NCBI RefSeq assembly: GCF_003254475.1
Contig: NZ_QFYQ01000001.1
Span: 434,001 to 498,000 of the forward strand
Source of the DNA: Phenylobacterium soli
GTDB taxonomy: Bacteria > Pseudomonadota > Alphaproteobacteria > Caulobacterales > Caulobacteraceae
Direction: 5' to 3'
DNA length: 64,000 bases
The notes below the pieces were generated by a model that did no database searches, was not told the DNA's origin, and was given only the letters and a program-made list of their open reading frames with translations. Made by a program: the position numbers and the translations under genes. Shown piece by piece: positions 34,463-43,352 of this stretch; within the stretch, counting starts at the first letter, position 1, and each line of letters starts with the position of its first letter.

Positions 34463-34895
34463 GCCCTTCCCACGCGCCATGAGGGGTGAGCCGCACGCGC
34501 CGCCCCTCGCCTTCACCGTCGTCGTCGGGGGCGATCTCTACATCGAGTCGATCACCGGGAAGCTGGCCCTCCAGCCGCTCCGGCCACTCGATGACCGCCG
34601 CGCCCTCGTCCAGCGCCTCGTCGAGACCGATCTCATAGGCCTCGTCCGGATTCGACAGGCGATAGAGGTCGAAGTGGGCGACCTTCAGTCGCGGCCCTTC
34701 GTAGAACTGCACGAGGGTGAAGGTCGGCGACGGCACGTCCTCCTCGGGAGTCGTCAGCGCGCGGACCAGTGCGCGGGCCAGGGTCGACTTGCCGGCCCCG
34801 AGCGGGCCGGAAAGGCAGACCGCCTCGCCGGGTCGCAGCGCGGCGGCGATCGCCTGCCCGAGCCTCGCGGTGGCCGCTTCGTCGGCCAGTCTCAC
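34434..34895 (-). CDS. tsaE: TsaE, ATPase for tRNA t6A synthesis
   Basis: TsaE works with TsaB and TsaD to place threonylcarbamoyl on A37 of ANN-decoding tRNAs. Walker A is CLSGPLGAGKSTLARALVRAL (GPLGAGKS, 30-37), followed by VPSPTFTLVQFYEG, the characteristic VAHFDLYRLSNPDEAYEIGLDE and the VIEWPERL motif. The C-terminal extension beyond about residue 125 is polar and acidic. 153 aa; GTG 34895 is used. The partners lie elsewhere in the window (tsaD 41-42 kb, tsaB 59 kb). Confidence 0.95.
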   Translation of the reverse strand: MRLADEAATARLGQAIAAALRPGEAVCLSGPLGAGKSTLARALVRALTTPEEDVPSPTFTLVQFYEGPRLKVAHFDLYRLSNPDEAYEIGLDEALDEGAAVIEWPERLEGQLPGDRLDVEIAPDDDGEGEGRRVRLTPHGAWEGRELGFGEGQ

Positions 34896-34905
34896 GCGGC
34901 GGGCC

Positions 34906-35838
34906 TCATGCGAACGGAAGCTCGGGACTGCCGGGCAGGACGCGCTCCACGTGGCGCTGCAGGCGCTCGGTGACCTCGGCCGCCTCGCCGGCCAGGGCCG
35001 CGGGCGCGATCGCCGGCCCCGCCGTGAGGCTGAACACCTGACCCTTCTTGTTGAGCAGCTCGTGGAAGAGGGTGATGTCGCGCAGCTCGCGCGAGAACCG
35101 GTCGAACAGGTGGAACAGGGTCGCCCAGGGCCCGGCCACGTGGATCGGAACCACCGGCGCCTCGTGGCGCCGGGCCAGCGACACCGCGCTCGGCGCCCAG
35201 GCGGGATCGGTGAGCAGGCCGTCGGGCCCGCGCCGCGAGAGCTTGCCGGCCGGGAAGATCACCAGGCAGCGCTCGGCCTCCATGGCCTCCCTGGTGAGCT
35301 GCAGCGTCAGGCGTGTGCGCTCGCGGGTGCGCTTGGCCTCCACCCACTCCACGGGGATCAGCACCTCGTCGAAGCGCGGCGAGACCCGGTGGGCGTCGGA
35401 GTTGGCGTAGAAGCAGAGGTCGGGACGGATGGCCTTGAGCGCGTCATAGACCGCCACCCCGTCGGCGATGCCGGTGGGATGGTTGCAGACCACCACCACG
35501 CGTCCCTGGCGGGGGATCCGCTCCAGCCCCGAGGCGGCGACCTCGAGGGCGAGGAGGCGCGAGACGTGCTCCAGCGCCTCGCGGCCGGCCATGCCGGCGA
35601 TGGCGTCGGCCATGCGGCGCGCCTTGGCATAGTCGAGCATGGCGTAGAGGGCGGGCCGCAGCACCGGCCAGAGCGGCGTGGCGGCGAGCCGCGGCGCCCG
35701 CTCCAGGATCAGGGTGTCGATGATGTGCTCGCGCTGCGCAGACCTGTCCGCGGCTCCATCCGGGCCCGACTCCGGCGCAGAGCGCCGGGTGGAGTTCCGG
35801 GTGGAGTTCAGGGCGGAGGCGTGCGGGACAGCCGTCAT
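34906..35838 (-). CDS. PlsC-like lysophospholipid acyltransferase family protein
   Basis: This protein of 310 aa has an acyltransferase-type block: VVVCNHPTGIADGVAVYDAL (an NHxxxxxD-like catalytic motif), FYANSDAHRVSP, CLVIFPAGKLSRRGPDG (the FPxG-type substrate motif) and APVVPIHVAGP. This arrangement fits the hemolysin/OlsA-like acyltransferases of alphaproteobacteria that make ornithine lipids or lyso-ornithine acylation products. The first 35 residues are polar and include NSTRNSTRRS, encoded by a 12-bp duplication (35779-35814). It begins the minus-strand run leading into tsaE 10 bases downstream. Exact acceptor unknown. Confidence 0.75.
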   Translation of the reverse strand: MTAVPHASALNSTRNSTRRSAPESGPDGAADRSAQREHIIDTLILERAPRLAATPLWPVLRPALYAMLDYAKARRMADAIAGMAGREALEHVSRLLALEVAASGLERIPRQGRVVVVCNHPTGIADGVAVYDALKAIRPDLCFYANSDAHRVSPRFDEVLIPVEWVEAKRTRERTRLTLQLTREAMEAERCLVIFPAGKLSRRGPDGLLTDPAWAPSAVSLARRHEAPVVPIHVAGPWATLFHLFDRFSRELRDITLFHELLNKKGQVFSLTAGPAIAPAALAGEAAEVTERLQRHVERVLPGSPELPFA

Positions 35839-35893
35839 CGCGCGTCAGAATCGCAGGCGCCGGGACGCACGGCAAGGGTCGGCGCGGCGGCGC

Positions 35894-36541
35894 CTAACCG
35901 GCGTCGAGCAGTCGCGCCGCGAGCTGGGAGAGCCGGTTGACCCCGGCTTTCTGATAGATGGTCTTGAGCTGGGTGCGCACGGTGAGCACCGAGACGCCGC
36001 GGGCCGCGGCGATCTCGCTGGGAGAGCGGCCGACGGTGACGGCCGCGCCGATCTCGCATTCGGCGGCGGTGAAGCCGAACCGCGCGCGCCAGGCGGCGAG
36101 GTCGAGGTCGGCGCCGCCGCCGAAGCTGACCAACAGGATCGGCCCGGCGCGCGAGAAGACCGCCAGCCGGGTGACGCGCGGGTCGCCGTGCGTCTGAGCC
36201 TCCTCCTCCGCGTCGGAGCCGTCGGCGGCGCGGGCGAGAAGGTCGTGCAGGCGTTCGCGGTCGCCCGAGGCGGCGGCGTCGAGCCGGCCTTCGGTCACGC
36301 GCCACGGCCAGCTCTCCGACGTCAGGCGCGCGGCCCGGCCGGTGAGGCCGAGGACGTGACCGTCGCAGCGGCAGAGGGCGGCGCTGACACCGGAAGCCTG
36401 CAGGGCGGCGAGCGCGAGGGCGACGCCTTCGCCGGCGTCGTCGCCCGCATAGGCCGGCGCGCGCCGGACCGGCCGCCGCGCTCGCGCGCCGGGCCCGTCC
36501 GCAGCGAAGACCGCCGCCCAGTCGGTGACCACCGTCCCCAT
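35894..36541 (-). CDS. LuxR-family (GerE HTH) transcriptional regulator
   Basis: This 215 aa protein has a C-terminal LuxR-type helix-turn-helix (FTAAECEIGAAVTVGRSPSEIAAARGVSVLTVRTQLKTIYQKAGVNRLSQL, residues about 155-210). The N-terminal portion looks like a small sensory domain (FAADGPGARARRP... to AVFSRAGPILLVSFGG) without a clear autoinducer or receiver signature. ATG 36541 is chosen because longer readings run toward tRNA-Thr. The target genes are unknown. It lies 88 bases downstream of tRNA-Thr on the same strand. Confidence 0.82.
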   Translation of the reverse strand: MGTVVTDWAAVFAADGPGARARRPVRRAPAYAGDDAGEGVALALAALQASGVSAALCRCDGHVLGLTGRAARLTSESWPWRVTEGRLDAAASGDRERLHDLLARAADGSDAEEEAQTHGDPRVTRLAVFSRAGPILLVSFGGGADLDLAAWRARFGFTAAECEIGAAVTVGRSPSEIAAARGVSVLTVRTQLKTIYQKAGVNRLSQLAARLLDAG

Positions 36542-36628
36542 GGCCGCATTTCGCCAAGGCCTGGCCCGGCCGAACATCCCCGATTGAGGGGCGCCCGCGG
36601 TCGTAAGATGAGGATCTCGGGAGAAGGA

Positions 36629-36704
36629 TGGTGCCGCCAGGGTGACTCGAACACCCGACCTACGCATTACGAATGCGCCGCTCTACCGGCTGAGCTATGG
36701 CGGC
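36629..36704 (-). tRNA. tRNA-Thr (anticodon CGT)
   Basis: This 76-nt gene with encoded CCA has the acceptor GCCGCCA/TGGCGGC on the minus strand, D arm AGCTCAGCCGGTAGAGC, anticodon arm GCGCA-TTCGTAA-TGCGT (anticodon CGT) and T arm GGGTGTTCGAGTCACCC. It decodes ACG, a common codon in this GC-rich genome. Confidence 0.97.
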
Positions 36705-36756
36705 CCAAGGGGCGTTCCAGAGCGCGAACCGGAGGACCCGGCCGCTCGGGAGGCGC

Positions 36757-38280
36757 CTATTTAGCGGCTCTACGGCCGCTCGCCAAGCGGCGACGGACAG
36801 CGCCGCGGCGACGGGGCGCGGGGCCCATGGATTCCACCGGTTCCTCCTCGTCGAAGCCGTGGTCCTCGGCCGGGTGCAGGACCGGCTCGCGGCCGTCCGG
36901 GCCGAGGAAGGGCGCGGAGTCGGCGTAGGAGATCGGCAGCTCCGGCAGCTCGCTCATCGGCCGCTCGTGGCGCTCGAAGCGCGGGTGGATCAGCTCGCCG
37001 GTCTCGGCGAAGGTCGCCACCAGCCGCGCCCAGTCCGAGGCGTGGTAGGCGAAGGCGCGGCCCTCGGGATCGAGGTCGGACCAGTCCGGCTCGTGCGGGG
37101 CCGACATGCCGCGGGCCATCCAGACCCGCGCCTCGTCCGGCTGGCCGGAGGCGTAGGCGACGCGGGCCAGGAGCCCGGCGGTGCGGGCGGTGACCGGCTC
37201 GCCCTCGAGGGCGCGGGCAGCGTCGCGGGCGGCGGCGGCGTCACCGGTGACCAGGGCCTGCTCGACATGCAGGATGCGGCTTTCGCGGTGGGTCGGGTTC
37301 TCGCCGGCCAGCTCGCGCAGGCGCTTGGCGCGCTGCTGCGGGGTCTCGGTGGTGCGCAGGTCGCGGTAGGCGAGCCACAGCGCCGGGTGCGGCGCGGTCT
37401 TCCAGGCCTGTTCGATGACCCCCTCGGCCTTGGCCAGCTTGCCGTCCTGGGCCAGCAGGCGGGCGGCCATGACCACGCCTGGCGCGAAGCCGGGCTGCAG
37501 CTTGGCGGCCTCGACGGCGTTGTCGAGCGCCTGGGCGCGGGCCTTCGGCTCGGGCGAATGCTCGAGCTGGGCGGCGAGCGCGGCCAGCAGCGCCGCGCGG
37601 GCCCGCTCGGCGGTGATCGGCGGCACGATCTTGCGGTCGAGGGCGCCTTTGACGAGGTCCAGCGCCGCCTGCCAGTCGGCGGCGTCGAGGCGGGCTTCCA
37701 GCAGGGCGCGCCAGGCCCAGCGGGCGGCGCGGGTCTGGCCATAGGCCTGCTCGGCGTACTTCAGCGCCGTGTCCCGGTCGCCCTGTTCGAAGGCGAGGTC
37801 CATCAGCCCCTTGAGGCCCGCGAGCCGCATCTCGGGGAAGCCGAGCATGGCCGTGTAGGCCGCCTCGGCGGCGGCGAGGTCGCCGGCGGCTTCGGCCGCC
37901 TGGGCGGCAAGCACACGGACCAGGCCGGGCGTCTCCTCGGCGAGGTCGGCGGCCTTGAGGGCGAGGCGGCGCGCCTCGAGCCCGTCGCCAGCCGCCGCGG
38001 CCAGGAAGCCGCGGGTCAGGGCCTCGCCCGCCTGGCGGCGGCGGTTGTCCTCGCGGGCGCGGGCCGCGCGCTGCGGCGCGGCGAGGATCCACAAGAGGGT
38101 GCGCCAGCCGACGGTGGCGACCAGGGAGGTGAAGAAGACGATCAGCACGAGGGTGGCGGCGGTCATGTCCGCGCGCCAGCCGAGCCAGGCGACGCTGGCG
38201 CGGCCGGGATCGCCGGTCAGGGCCAGGATCGCCACGGCCACCGCCGCGACGATGAAGATGACGATGCCGCCGCGAATCAT
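36757..38280 (-). CDS. hemY: HemY-type TPR membrane protein
   Basis: The N-terminus (MIRGGIVIFIVAAVAVAILAL, then a second hydrophobic stretch TAATLVLIVFFTSLVATVGW) is the HemY_N domain of proteobacterial heme-cluster proteins. The rest of the 507 aa is a string of alpha-helical TPR-like repeats (for example LAEETPGLVRVLAAQAAEAAGDLAAAEAAY). This HemY has no known catalytic role and is not the protoporphyrinogen oxidase of the same name. It follows hemC, hemD and a mitofilin-like gene, all minus strand, with 10 bases to the latter. tRNA-Thr lies 52 bases downstream. Confidence 0.9.
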   Translation of the reverse strand: MIRGGIVIFIVAAVAVAILALTGDPGRASVAWLGWRADMTAATLVLIVFFTSLVATVGWRTLLWILAAPQRAARAREDNRRRQAGEALTRGFLAAAAGDGLEARRLALKAADLAEETPGLVRVLAAQAAEAAGDLAAAEAAYTAMLGFPEMRLAGLKGLMDLAFEQGDRDTALKYAEQAYGQTRAARWAWRALLEARLDAADWQAALDLVKGALDRKIVPPITAERARAALLAALAAQLEHSPEPKARAQALDNAVEAAKLQPGFAPGVVMAARLLAQDGKLAKAEGVIEQAWKTAPHPALWLAYRDLRTTETPQQRAKRLRELAGENPTHRESRILHVEQALVTGDAAAARDAARALEGEPVTARTAGLLARVAYASGQPDEARVWMARGMSAPHEPDWSDLDPEGRAFAYHASDWARLVATFAETGELIHPRFERHERPMSELPELPISYADSAPFLGPDGREPVLHPAEDHGFDEEEPVESMGPAPRRRGAVRRRLASGRRAAK

Positions 38281-38290
38281 GTGCGCCCCA

Positions 38291-39169
38291 TCATGCGCCG
38301 CTCCGGCTGACGGCCGCGAGCTCGGCGAGCGCCCGGGCCCGCAGGCTGGCCGCCAGGCGGTCGACCTCGGCCCGGCGCTCGGCGCGGGTGCGCCAGGGGG
38401 CCATGGCGTCGCGGGCGGCCGGCGGCAGCTTGTCGAGGGCGGCGAAGGCGCGGTCGAAGTCCCCGTCCTCCACGGAGCGCTCGGCGCGGGCGAGCTGGGC
38501 GTCCGGGCCCTCGCCCGCCACGTCCCCCACCCGGCGGACCATCACCACCTGCGACAGGTAGTAGGCGATGCGGTCGGAGAGGGGGGCGCCTTCGCCCGGC
38601 TTGCGCGCGGCGCTGGCGGCGCGGGCCGCGTAGTCGGGAAAGCTGGCCGTCAGTGACTCGCGGCTGGGCGCGCCGGCGGCGGCCAGGCGAGTGAGCTGTC
38701 CGAGCTCGGGCGAGTCGGGCGAGACGGCGCGCAGGGCGGCGGCCTCCTCGGGGAACGGGCGCGACCCCTGGCTCGCCTCGACGAGGGCGGCGGCGGCGAG
38801 GGCCGCAGCCGCGGCGTGGTTGGCGCGGTTGGCCTGGGCCTCGAGGCTGGTGACGCGGCCTTCGAGACGTTCGAGCTGCGGCGCCTGGACGAGGGCCGGG
38901 ACCGTCGTCTGCGGGGTGATCGCCTCCGGCGCGGCCGGAACGGTGAGCGTGTGCAGCGGCTCGGGCGCGGGCGGCGCCTCCGGCTGGCGAGCGGCCGGCC
39001 GGGTGGCAAAATACTTGGGCGCGAAGGTCGCCACCGCCATGCCGGCGGCCAGGCAGGCGAGGCTCAGGACCAGGACGGCCCATGGGCTGACGCCCCCCTT
39101 GAGGGCGCGCGGACGGTATTCCGCAGGATCCTTCGGCGCAGAGACGTCGGCGTGCTGACGCGGGCTCAT
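38291..39169 (-). CDS. Mitofilin-like inner-membrane protein of the hem cluster
   Basis: One N-terminal transmembrane helix (SPWAVLVLSLACLAAGMAVATF, residues about 29-50) is followed by a Pro/Ala-rich stretch, a predicted coiled coil (LERLEGRVTSLEAQANRANHAAAAAL) and a helical C-terminus. The overall plan matches alphaproteobacterial mitofilin-like (COG4223) proteins, which are encoded beside hemD/hemY and related to the Mic60 of mitochondrial cristae. The 292 aa sequence is fairly ordinary for the family. ATG 39169 overlaps the hemD stop (ATGA). Confidence 0.8.
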   Translation of the reverse strand: MSPRQHADVSAPKDPAEYRPRALKGGVSPWAVLVLSLACLAAGMAVATFAPKYFATRPAARQPEAPPAPEPLHTLTVPAAPEAITPQTTVPALVQAPQLERLEGRVTSLEAQANRANHAAAAALAAAALVEASQGSRPFPEEAAALRAVSPDSPELGQLTRLAAAGAPSRESLTASFPDYAARAASAARKPGEGAPLSDRIAYYLSQVVMVRRVGDVAGEGPDAQLARAERSVEDGDFDRAFAALDKLPPAARDAMAPWRTRAERRAEVDRLAASLRARALAELAAVSRSGA

Positions 39170-39870
39170 GGCCCCCGGTCTATCAGATTCAGCAGCGCAG
39201 CTTCGAGCGGAAAGGGCGGACAGGCCTTCACGGCGATCGGCGTGCGGGCCAGGGGCTTGATGACCGCCTTGGAGAGGCCGAGGGCCCGCAGGTTCGGGGC
39301 CGGGTGGGATTTCAGCACCTGCGCCAGGACCTTGGCGGCGCGGGGCGAGTGCAGGAGGGCGGCGTCGGCGCGCACCAGCGCCTCGGCCTCGGCGTCCGAG
39401 AGCTTCACCGGCCCGGTCTCGTAGAGGATCAGGCGGCGCGCCTCGACCCCATGCTTCTCCAGGGCGCCGGCGAGGTCTCCGGCCGGCTCGACGGCCCCGG
39501 GATGCAGCACCGCGCCGCGCAGCTGGGTGCGCCGCGAGGCGATGCCCTCGGCCAAGGCCTCGACGTCGCCGTCGGCCGACAGCACGGTCTTGAACCCGGC
39601 GCTGCGGGCAGCCTGGGCGGTGGCGGCGCCGACCGCGAACACCCGCAGGTCCCGCTCGCCGCACTGTTCGGCGAAGGCGCGCACGCCGTTGGCGCTGGTG
39701 AAGGCGAGGGCGGCGACGCCCCTGAGGTCGATGACCGGATCCTCGACCGCGCGGACGGCGAGCAGCGGCGCGACCACCGCCTCATGTCCCATGGCCCGCA
39801 CGCGCTCGGCGGTGGCGTCCGCCCCCGGCTGGGTGCGGGTGATCCAGATCTTCTGTCGGCGCGGGGCCAT
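39166..39870 (-). CDS. hemD: Uroporphyrinogen-III synthase
   Basis: HemD closes hydroxymethylbilane into uroporphyrinogen III. The two-lobed fold is recognisable from ITRTQPGADATAERVRAMGHEAVVAPLLAVRAVE, VAALAFTSANGVRAF, VFAVGAATAQAARSAGF and the C-terminal DAALLHSPRAAKVLAQVL and ALGLSKAVIKPLA. This family is weakly conserved, and 234 aa is usual. ATG 39870 follows AGGA. It lies 94 bases after hemC on the same strand. Paired GANTC sites lie in that gap. Confidence 0.92.
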   Translation of the reverse strand: MAPRRQKIWITRTQPGADATAERVRAMGHEAVVAPLLAVRAVEDPVIDLRGVAALAFTSANGVRAFAEQCGERDLRVFAVGAATAQAARSAGFKTVLSADGDVEALAEGIASRRTQLRGAVLHPGAVEPAGDLAGALEKHGVEARRLILYETGPVKLSDAEAEALVRADAALLHSPRAAKVLAQVLKSHPAPNLRALGLSKAVIKPLARTPIAVKACPPFPLEAALLNLIDRGP

Positions 39871-39964
39871 TCCGCGTTCCTAAACGAACTGGATTATCCT
39901 TTGGCGCCTGCAACCCTGAGGACGCAAGAGGCGAGTCGGATTCTCGCGGCTGGCGTGTGTCGCC

Positions 39965-40918
39965 TCAGAGCGAAATCGCGTCTCCCGCTTCCGCCTTGAC
40001 CGCCTCGCCGAGCGACACCCCGAGCGCCCGGGCCGAGGCCTCGGCGTCCGCGAGTTCGCCGAGGTCGACGTCGCCGGCGTGGCGGAAGCGCCGTGCGCCG
40101 TCGGGCGACAGCGCCTCGACGATCAGCTTCAGGCTGGAGCCTTCGAACCAGGCGTGGGCGCCGATGGCCGTCTTGCACGAGCCTTCGAGGGCCTGCAGGG
40201 CGCCGCGCTCGGCGGCGACGGCGACGGTGGTCGGATGGTCGCGCAGCGCCGCCACCCATGGCAGGTCGCGGTCGCTGATGCGGGTCTCGATGGCCAGCGC
40301 GCCCTGGCCGGGGGCCGGCGGGCACTCGGCCGGATCGATCAGGGCGCTGGCGCGGTCGCCGAGGCCCAGCCGGCGCAGGCCCGCATAGGCCAGCAGGATG
40401 GCGTCGGCCTCGCCGGCCGCCAGCTTGGCGAGCCGCGTGTCGACGTTGCCGCGCAGCATCTGGACGTCGAGGTCGGGGCGCCGGTGCAGCGACTGCGCCT
40501 GGCGCCGCAGACTGGCGGTGCCGAGGCGCGCGCCCTTGGGCAGGTCCTCCAGCCGCTCGGCGGTCAGGCTGACGAAGGCGTCGCGCGGATCCTCGCGCTC
40601 GGGGATGGCGGCGATGCACAGGCCCTCGGGCAGGTCGGCCGGCATGTCCTTCATGGAGTGCACCGCGCAGTCGATGCGGCCGTCGAGCAGGGCTTCCTCG
40701 ATCTCCTTGGTGAAGAGGCCCTTGCCGCCGATCTCCAGCAGGCGGCGGTCCTGGACGCGGTCGCCGGTGGTGGTGATGACGATCAGCGGGGCGACCTTCT
40801 CGGCGTCCTCGGGGGCGGCGCCGAGGGCGGCGGCGATGCGGCGCTGCATGTGGCCGGCCTGGGCCAGGGACAGCTTCGAGCCGCGGGCGCCGATACGGAC
40901 GACTGGTTGCGTGGGCAC
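39965..40918 (-). CDS. hemC: Porphobilinogen deaminase (hydroxymethylbilane synthase)
   Basis: HemC polymerises four porphobilinogens. Conserved blocks are IGARGSKLSLAQAGHM, GGKGLFTKEIEEALLDGRIDCAVHSMKDMP, LGTASLRRQAQ, and the dipyrromethane-cofactor cysteine Cys248 in ALEGSCKTAIG. The start is GTG 40918. It is divergent from tsaD with a 72 bp gap. This hemC/tsaD divergent pair is common in alphaproteobacteria. Confidence 0.97.
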   Translation of the reverse strand: MPTQPVVRIGARGSKLSLAQAGHMQRRIAAALGAAPEDAEKVAPLIVITTTGDRVQDRRLLEIGGKGLFTKEIEEALLDGRIDCAVHSMKDMPADLPEGLCIAAIPEREDPRDAFVSLTAERLEDLPKGARLGTASLRRQAQSLHRRPDLDVQMLRGNVDTRLAKLAAGEADAILLAYAGLRRLGLGDRASALIDPAECPPAPGQGALAIETRISDRDLPWVAALRDHPTTVAVAAERGALQALEGSCKTAIGAHAWFEGSSLKLIVEALSPDGARRFRHAGDVDLGELADAEASARALGVSLGEAVKAEAGDAISL

Positions 40919-40990
40919 GGGCCTCGGTCTACCTGCAAGCGTTCATGAAGATGCGCCTCGCTACAGGAGCCGGGCGCGAGCGGCAACCGG

Positions 40991-42082
40991 ATGAACCCCA
41001 GCCAGACCGTCTTGGGACTTGAGACCAGCTGCGACGAGACCGCCGCGGCCGTGGTCCGCCGCGCCCCGGACGGCACGGTCGAGGTGCTGTCCTCGGTGGT
41101 GGCGAGCCAGATCGCCGAACACGCGCCATTCGGGGGGGTGGTGCCGGAGATCGCCGCCCGGGCGCACGTGGAATCCATCGACGCTATCGCCGAGCGGGCG
41201 CTCGCCGAAGCCGGCCTCGGCTATGGCGAGCTGACGGGCGTCGCCGCGACCGCCGGGCCCGGCCTCGTCGGCGGGGTGATGGTCGGCCTCTCCTTCGGCA
41301 AGGCGGTGGCCCTGGCGCGCGGCCTGCCGCTGGTGGCGGTGAACCATCTGGAGGGCCACGCGGTCTCGGCCCGGCTGGCGGCCGACATCCCCTATCCCTT
41401 CCTGCTGCTGCTGGTCTCCGGCGGCCATTGCCAGTTGCTCAGCGTCGAGGGCGTCGGCGCCTGCCGGCGGCTCGGCTCGACCATCGACGATGCGGCCGGC
41501 GAGGCCTTCGACAAGATCGCCAAGACCATGGGCCTGCCCTATCCCGGCGGGCCGGCGCTGGAGCGGCTGGCCGAGGGCGGCGATGCGGAGCGCTTCGCCC
41601 TGCCGCGCATGCTGCTGGGCCGCAAGGACTGCGACTTCTCCTTCTCCGGCCTCAAGACCGCCGCGGCGCGGCTCGCCGAGGGGCTGAGCACGGACGACGA
41701 GCGTCGCGACCTGGCGGCCAGCGTCCAGGCGGCGATCGCGCGCCAGCTCGCCGAGCGCTCGGACCGCGCCATGCAGCTCTATGCCCGCGAGCAGGAGGGC
41801 CGGAACCTGCGCTTCGTGGTGGCGGGCGGGGTCGCCGCCAACGGCGCGGTGCGCCAGCGGCTGATGGAGGTGGCGGCCGAGCGCGGCTTCAGCTTCAGCG
41901 CTCCGCCGCTCCGCTACTGCACGGACAACGCCGCCATGATCGCGCTGTCCGGCGCCGAACGGCTGGCGCTCGGCATGGCCGACCCGCTGAATGCGCCCGC
42001 CCGGCCGCGCTGGCCGCTGGACGCGGCGGCGGCCGCAGCCCATCCCACCCATGTCGCAGGACGCAAGGGAGCCAAGGCGTGA
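40991..42082 (+). CDS. tsaD: TsaD, tRNA t6A threonylcarbamoyltransferase
   Basis: TsaD transfers the threonylcarbamoyl group to A37 in tRNA. The ASKHA-fold motifs are [15 protein letters not shown], the metal histidines in [12 protein letters not shown] (His119 and His123), [30 protein letters not shown], and [16 protein letters not shown] with CTDNAAMIA. 363 aa is typical. ATG 40991 is used. The gpsA start overlaps its stop (GTGA), so translation is likely coupled. Confidence 0.97.
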   Translation: MNPSQTVLGLETSCDETAAAVVRRAPDGTVEVLSSVVASQIAEHAPFGGVVPEIAARAHVESIDAIAERALAEAGLGYGELTGVAATAGPGLVGGVMVGLSFGKAVALARGLPLVAVNHLEGHAVSARLAADIPYPFLLLLVSGGHCQLLSVEGVGACRRLGSTIDDAAGEAFDKIAKTMGLPYPGGPALERLAEGGDAERFALPRMLLGRKDCDFSFSGLKTAAARLAEGLSTDDERRDLAASVQAAIARQLAERSDRAMQLYAREQEGRNLRFVVAGGVAANGAVRQRLMEVAAERGFSFSAPPLRYCTDNAAMIALSGAERLALGMADPLNAPARPRWPLDAAAAAAHPTHVAGRKGAKA

Positions 42083-43068
42083 AGCGTGTCGGCGTGATCG
42101 GCGGCGGGGCCTGGGGCACCGCCCTCGCCCAGGTAAGCGCCCGGGCCGGGCTGGAGCCCGTGCTCTGGGCGCGTGAGCCCGAGGTGGTGGCCGACGTCAA
42201 CGCCGTCCACGAGAACAAGCTGTTCCTGCCGGGCGTGGCCCTCGACGCCTCGATCCACGCGACCCACGACTTCGTCGACCTGGCGCGCAGCGACTTCATC
42301 CTCGCCGTGGCGCCGGCTCAGCACCTGCGTTCCACGCTTGCCGCCTTCGCGCCCATGGTCGAGCCGGGTCTGCCCATCGTGCTCTGCGCCAAGGGCGTCG
42401 AGCAGGCCTCGCTGAAGCTGATGACCGAGGTGCTGGCCGAGACCGTGCCCCAGGCCGCGCCGGCGGTGCTGTCGGGCCCGTCCTTCGCCCGCGAGGTAGC
42501 GATGGGCCTGCCGACCGCCATCACCCTCGCCTGCCCGGACGAGGACCTCGGCAGGCGACTGGCCGAGGCGATCGCGACGCCGGCCTTCCGGCCCTACCGC
42601 GTCACCGACATGATCGGCGCCGAGGCCGGCGGGGCGGTGAAGAACGTGCTCGCCATCGCCACCGGCATCGTCGAGGGCAAGGACCTCGGCCGCTCGGCCC
42701 ATGCGGCCCTGATCACCCGCGGCTTCGCCGAACTGACCCGTTTCGCCGTGGCCCTGGGCGCGCGGGCCGAGACCCTGGCCGGGCTCTGCGGCCTGGGCGA
42801 CCTGGTGCTCACCTGCTCCTCGGCCCAGTCGCGCAACAACTCCGTCGGCCTGGCGCTGGGCCGCGGCCAGACGCTGGAGGAGGCCCTCGCCGGCAAGCTC
42901 TCGGTGGCCGAGGGCGTGGCCTCCGCCCCGGCGGTGCGCCAGCTCGCCGCCAGGCTCGGCGTCGAGGTGCCGATCTGCAACGCCGTCGCCGCCATCCTGG
43001 CTGGCGAGACCGGCGTCGACGAAGCCATCGTGGGCCTCCTGGCCCGGCCGCTGAAGGAAGAAGCCTGA
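42079..43068 (+). CDS. gpsA: Glycerol-3-phosphate dehydrogenase [NAD(P)+]
   Basis: GpsA makes glycerol-3-phosphate from DHAP for phospholipid synthesis. The Rossmann motif is [13 protein letters not shown] (about residues 6-18), with [17 protein letters not shown], the catalytic lysine region [19 protein letters not shown] and [19 protein letters not shown] 42079 overlaps tsaD; AAGGGAGCC lies just upstream. 329 aa. The longer frame starting inside tsaD is not family-like. Confidence 0.97.
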   Translation: MKRVGVIGGGAWGTALAQVSARAGLEPVLWAREPEVVADVNAVHENKLFLPGVALDASIHATHDFVDLARSDFILAVAPAQHLRSTLAAFAPMVEPGLPIVLCAKGVEQASLKLMTEVLAETVPQAAPAVLSGPSFAREVAMGLPTAITLACPDEDLGRRLAEAIATPAFRPYRVTDMIGAEAGGAVKNVLAIATGIVEGKDLGRSAHAALITRGFAELTRFAVALGARAETLAGLCGLGDLVLTCSSAQSRNNSVGLALGRGQTLEEALAGKLSVAEGVASAPAVRQLAARLGVEVPICNAVAAILAGETGVDEAIVGLLARPLKEEA

Positions 43069-43070
43069 CC

Positions 43071-43352
43071 ATGCCGCTGTTCGCCCTCTCCTGCATCGAC
43101 AAGCCCAATTCGCTCGAGGTGCGCATGGGCGCGCGCCAGGATCACCTGGCCTGGGTCGGCGGCACCGGCATGCTGAAGCTCGGCGGCCCCTATCTCGACG
43201 AGAAGGGCGACATGGCCGGCTCGCTGATGATCATCGAGGCCGAGGACCTGGCGGCGGCCAAGGCGTTCAACGCCAACGACCCCTACACCAAGGCCGGGCT
43301 CTGGCAGTCGGTCGACATCCGGCCGTTCCGGACGACCTTTGGACAGATCTGA
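43071..43352 (+). CDS. YciI family protein
   Basis: This 93 aa ferredoxin-like-fold protein begins MPLFALSCIDKPNSLEVRMGARQDHLAWVGG, with the family's conserved His (about residue 25) and Asp-Pro (NDPY). YciI proteins are small dehydratase- or chlorite-dismutase-like enzymes of mostly unknown function. It starts 2 bases after gpsA, and a Rieske protein gene overlaps its last 14 bases, so the three are surely co-transcribed. The usual partner suggests a minor metabolic or detoxification role. Confidence 0.88.
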   Translation: MPLFALSCIDKPNSLEVRMGARQDHLAWVGGTGMLKLGGPYLDEKGDMAGSLMIIEAEDLAAAKAFNANDPYTKAGLWQSVDIRPFRTTFGQI

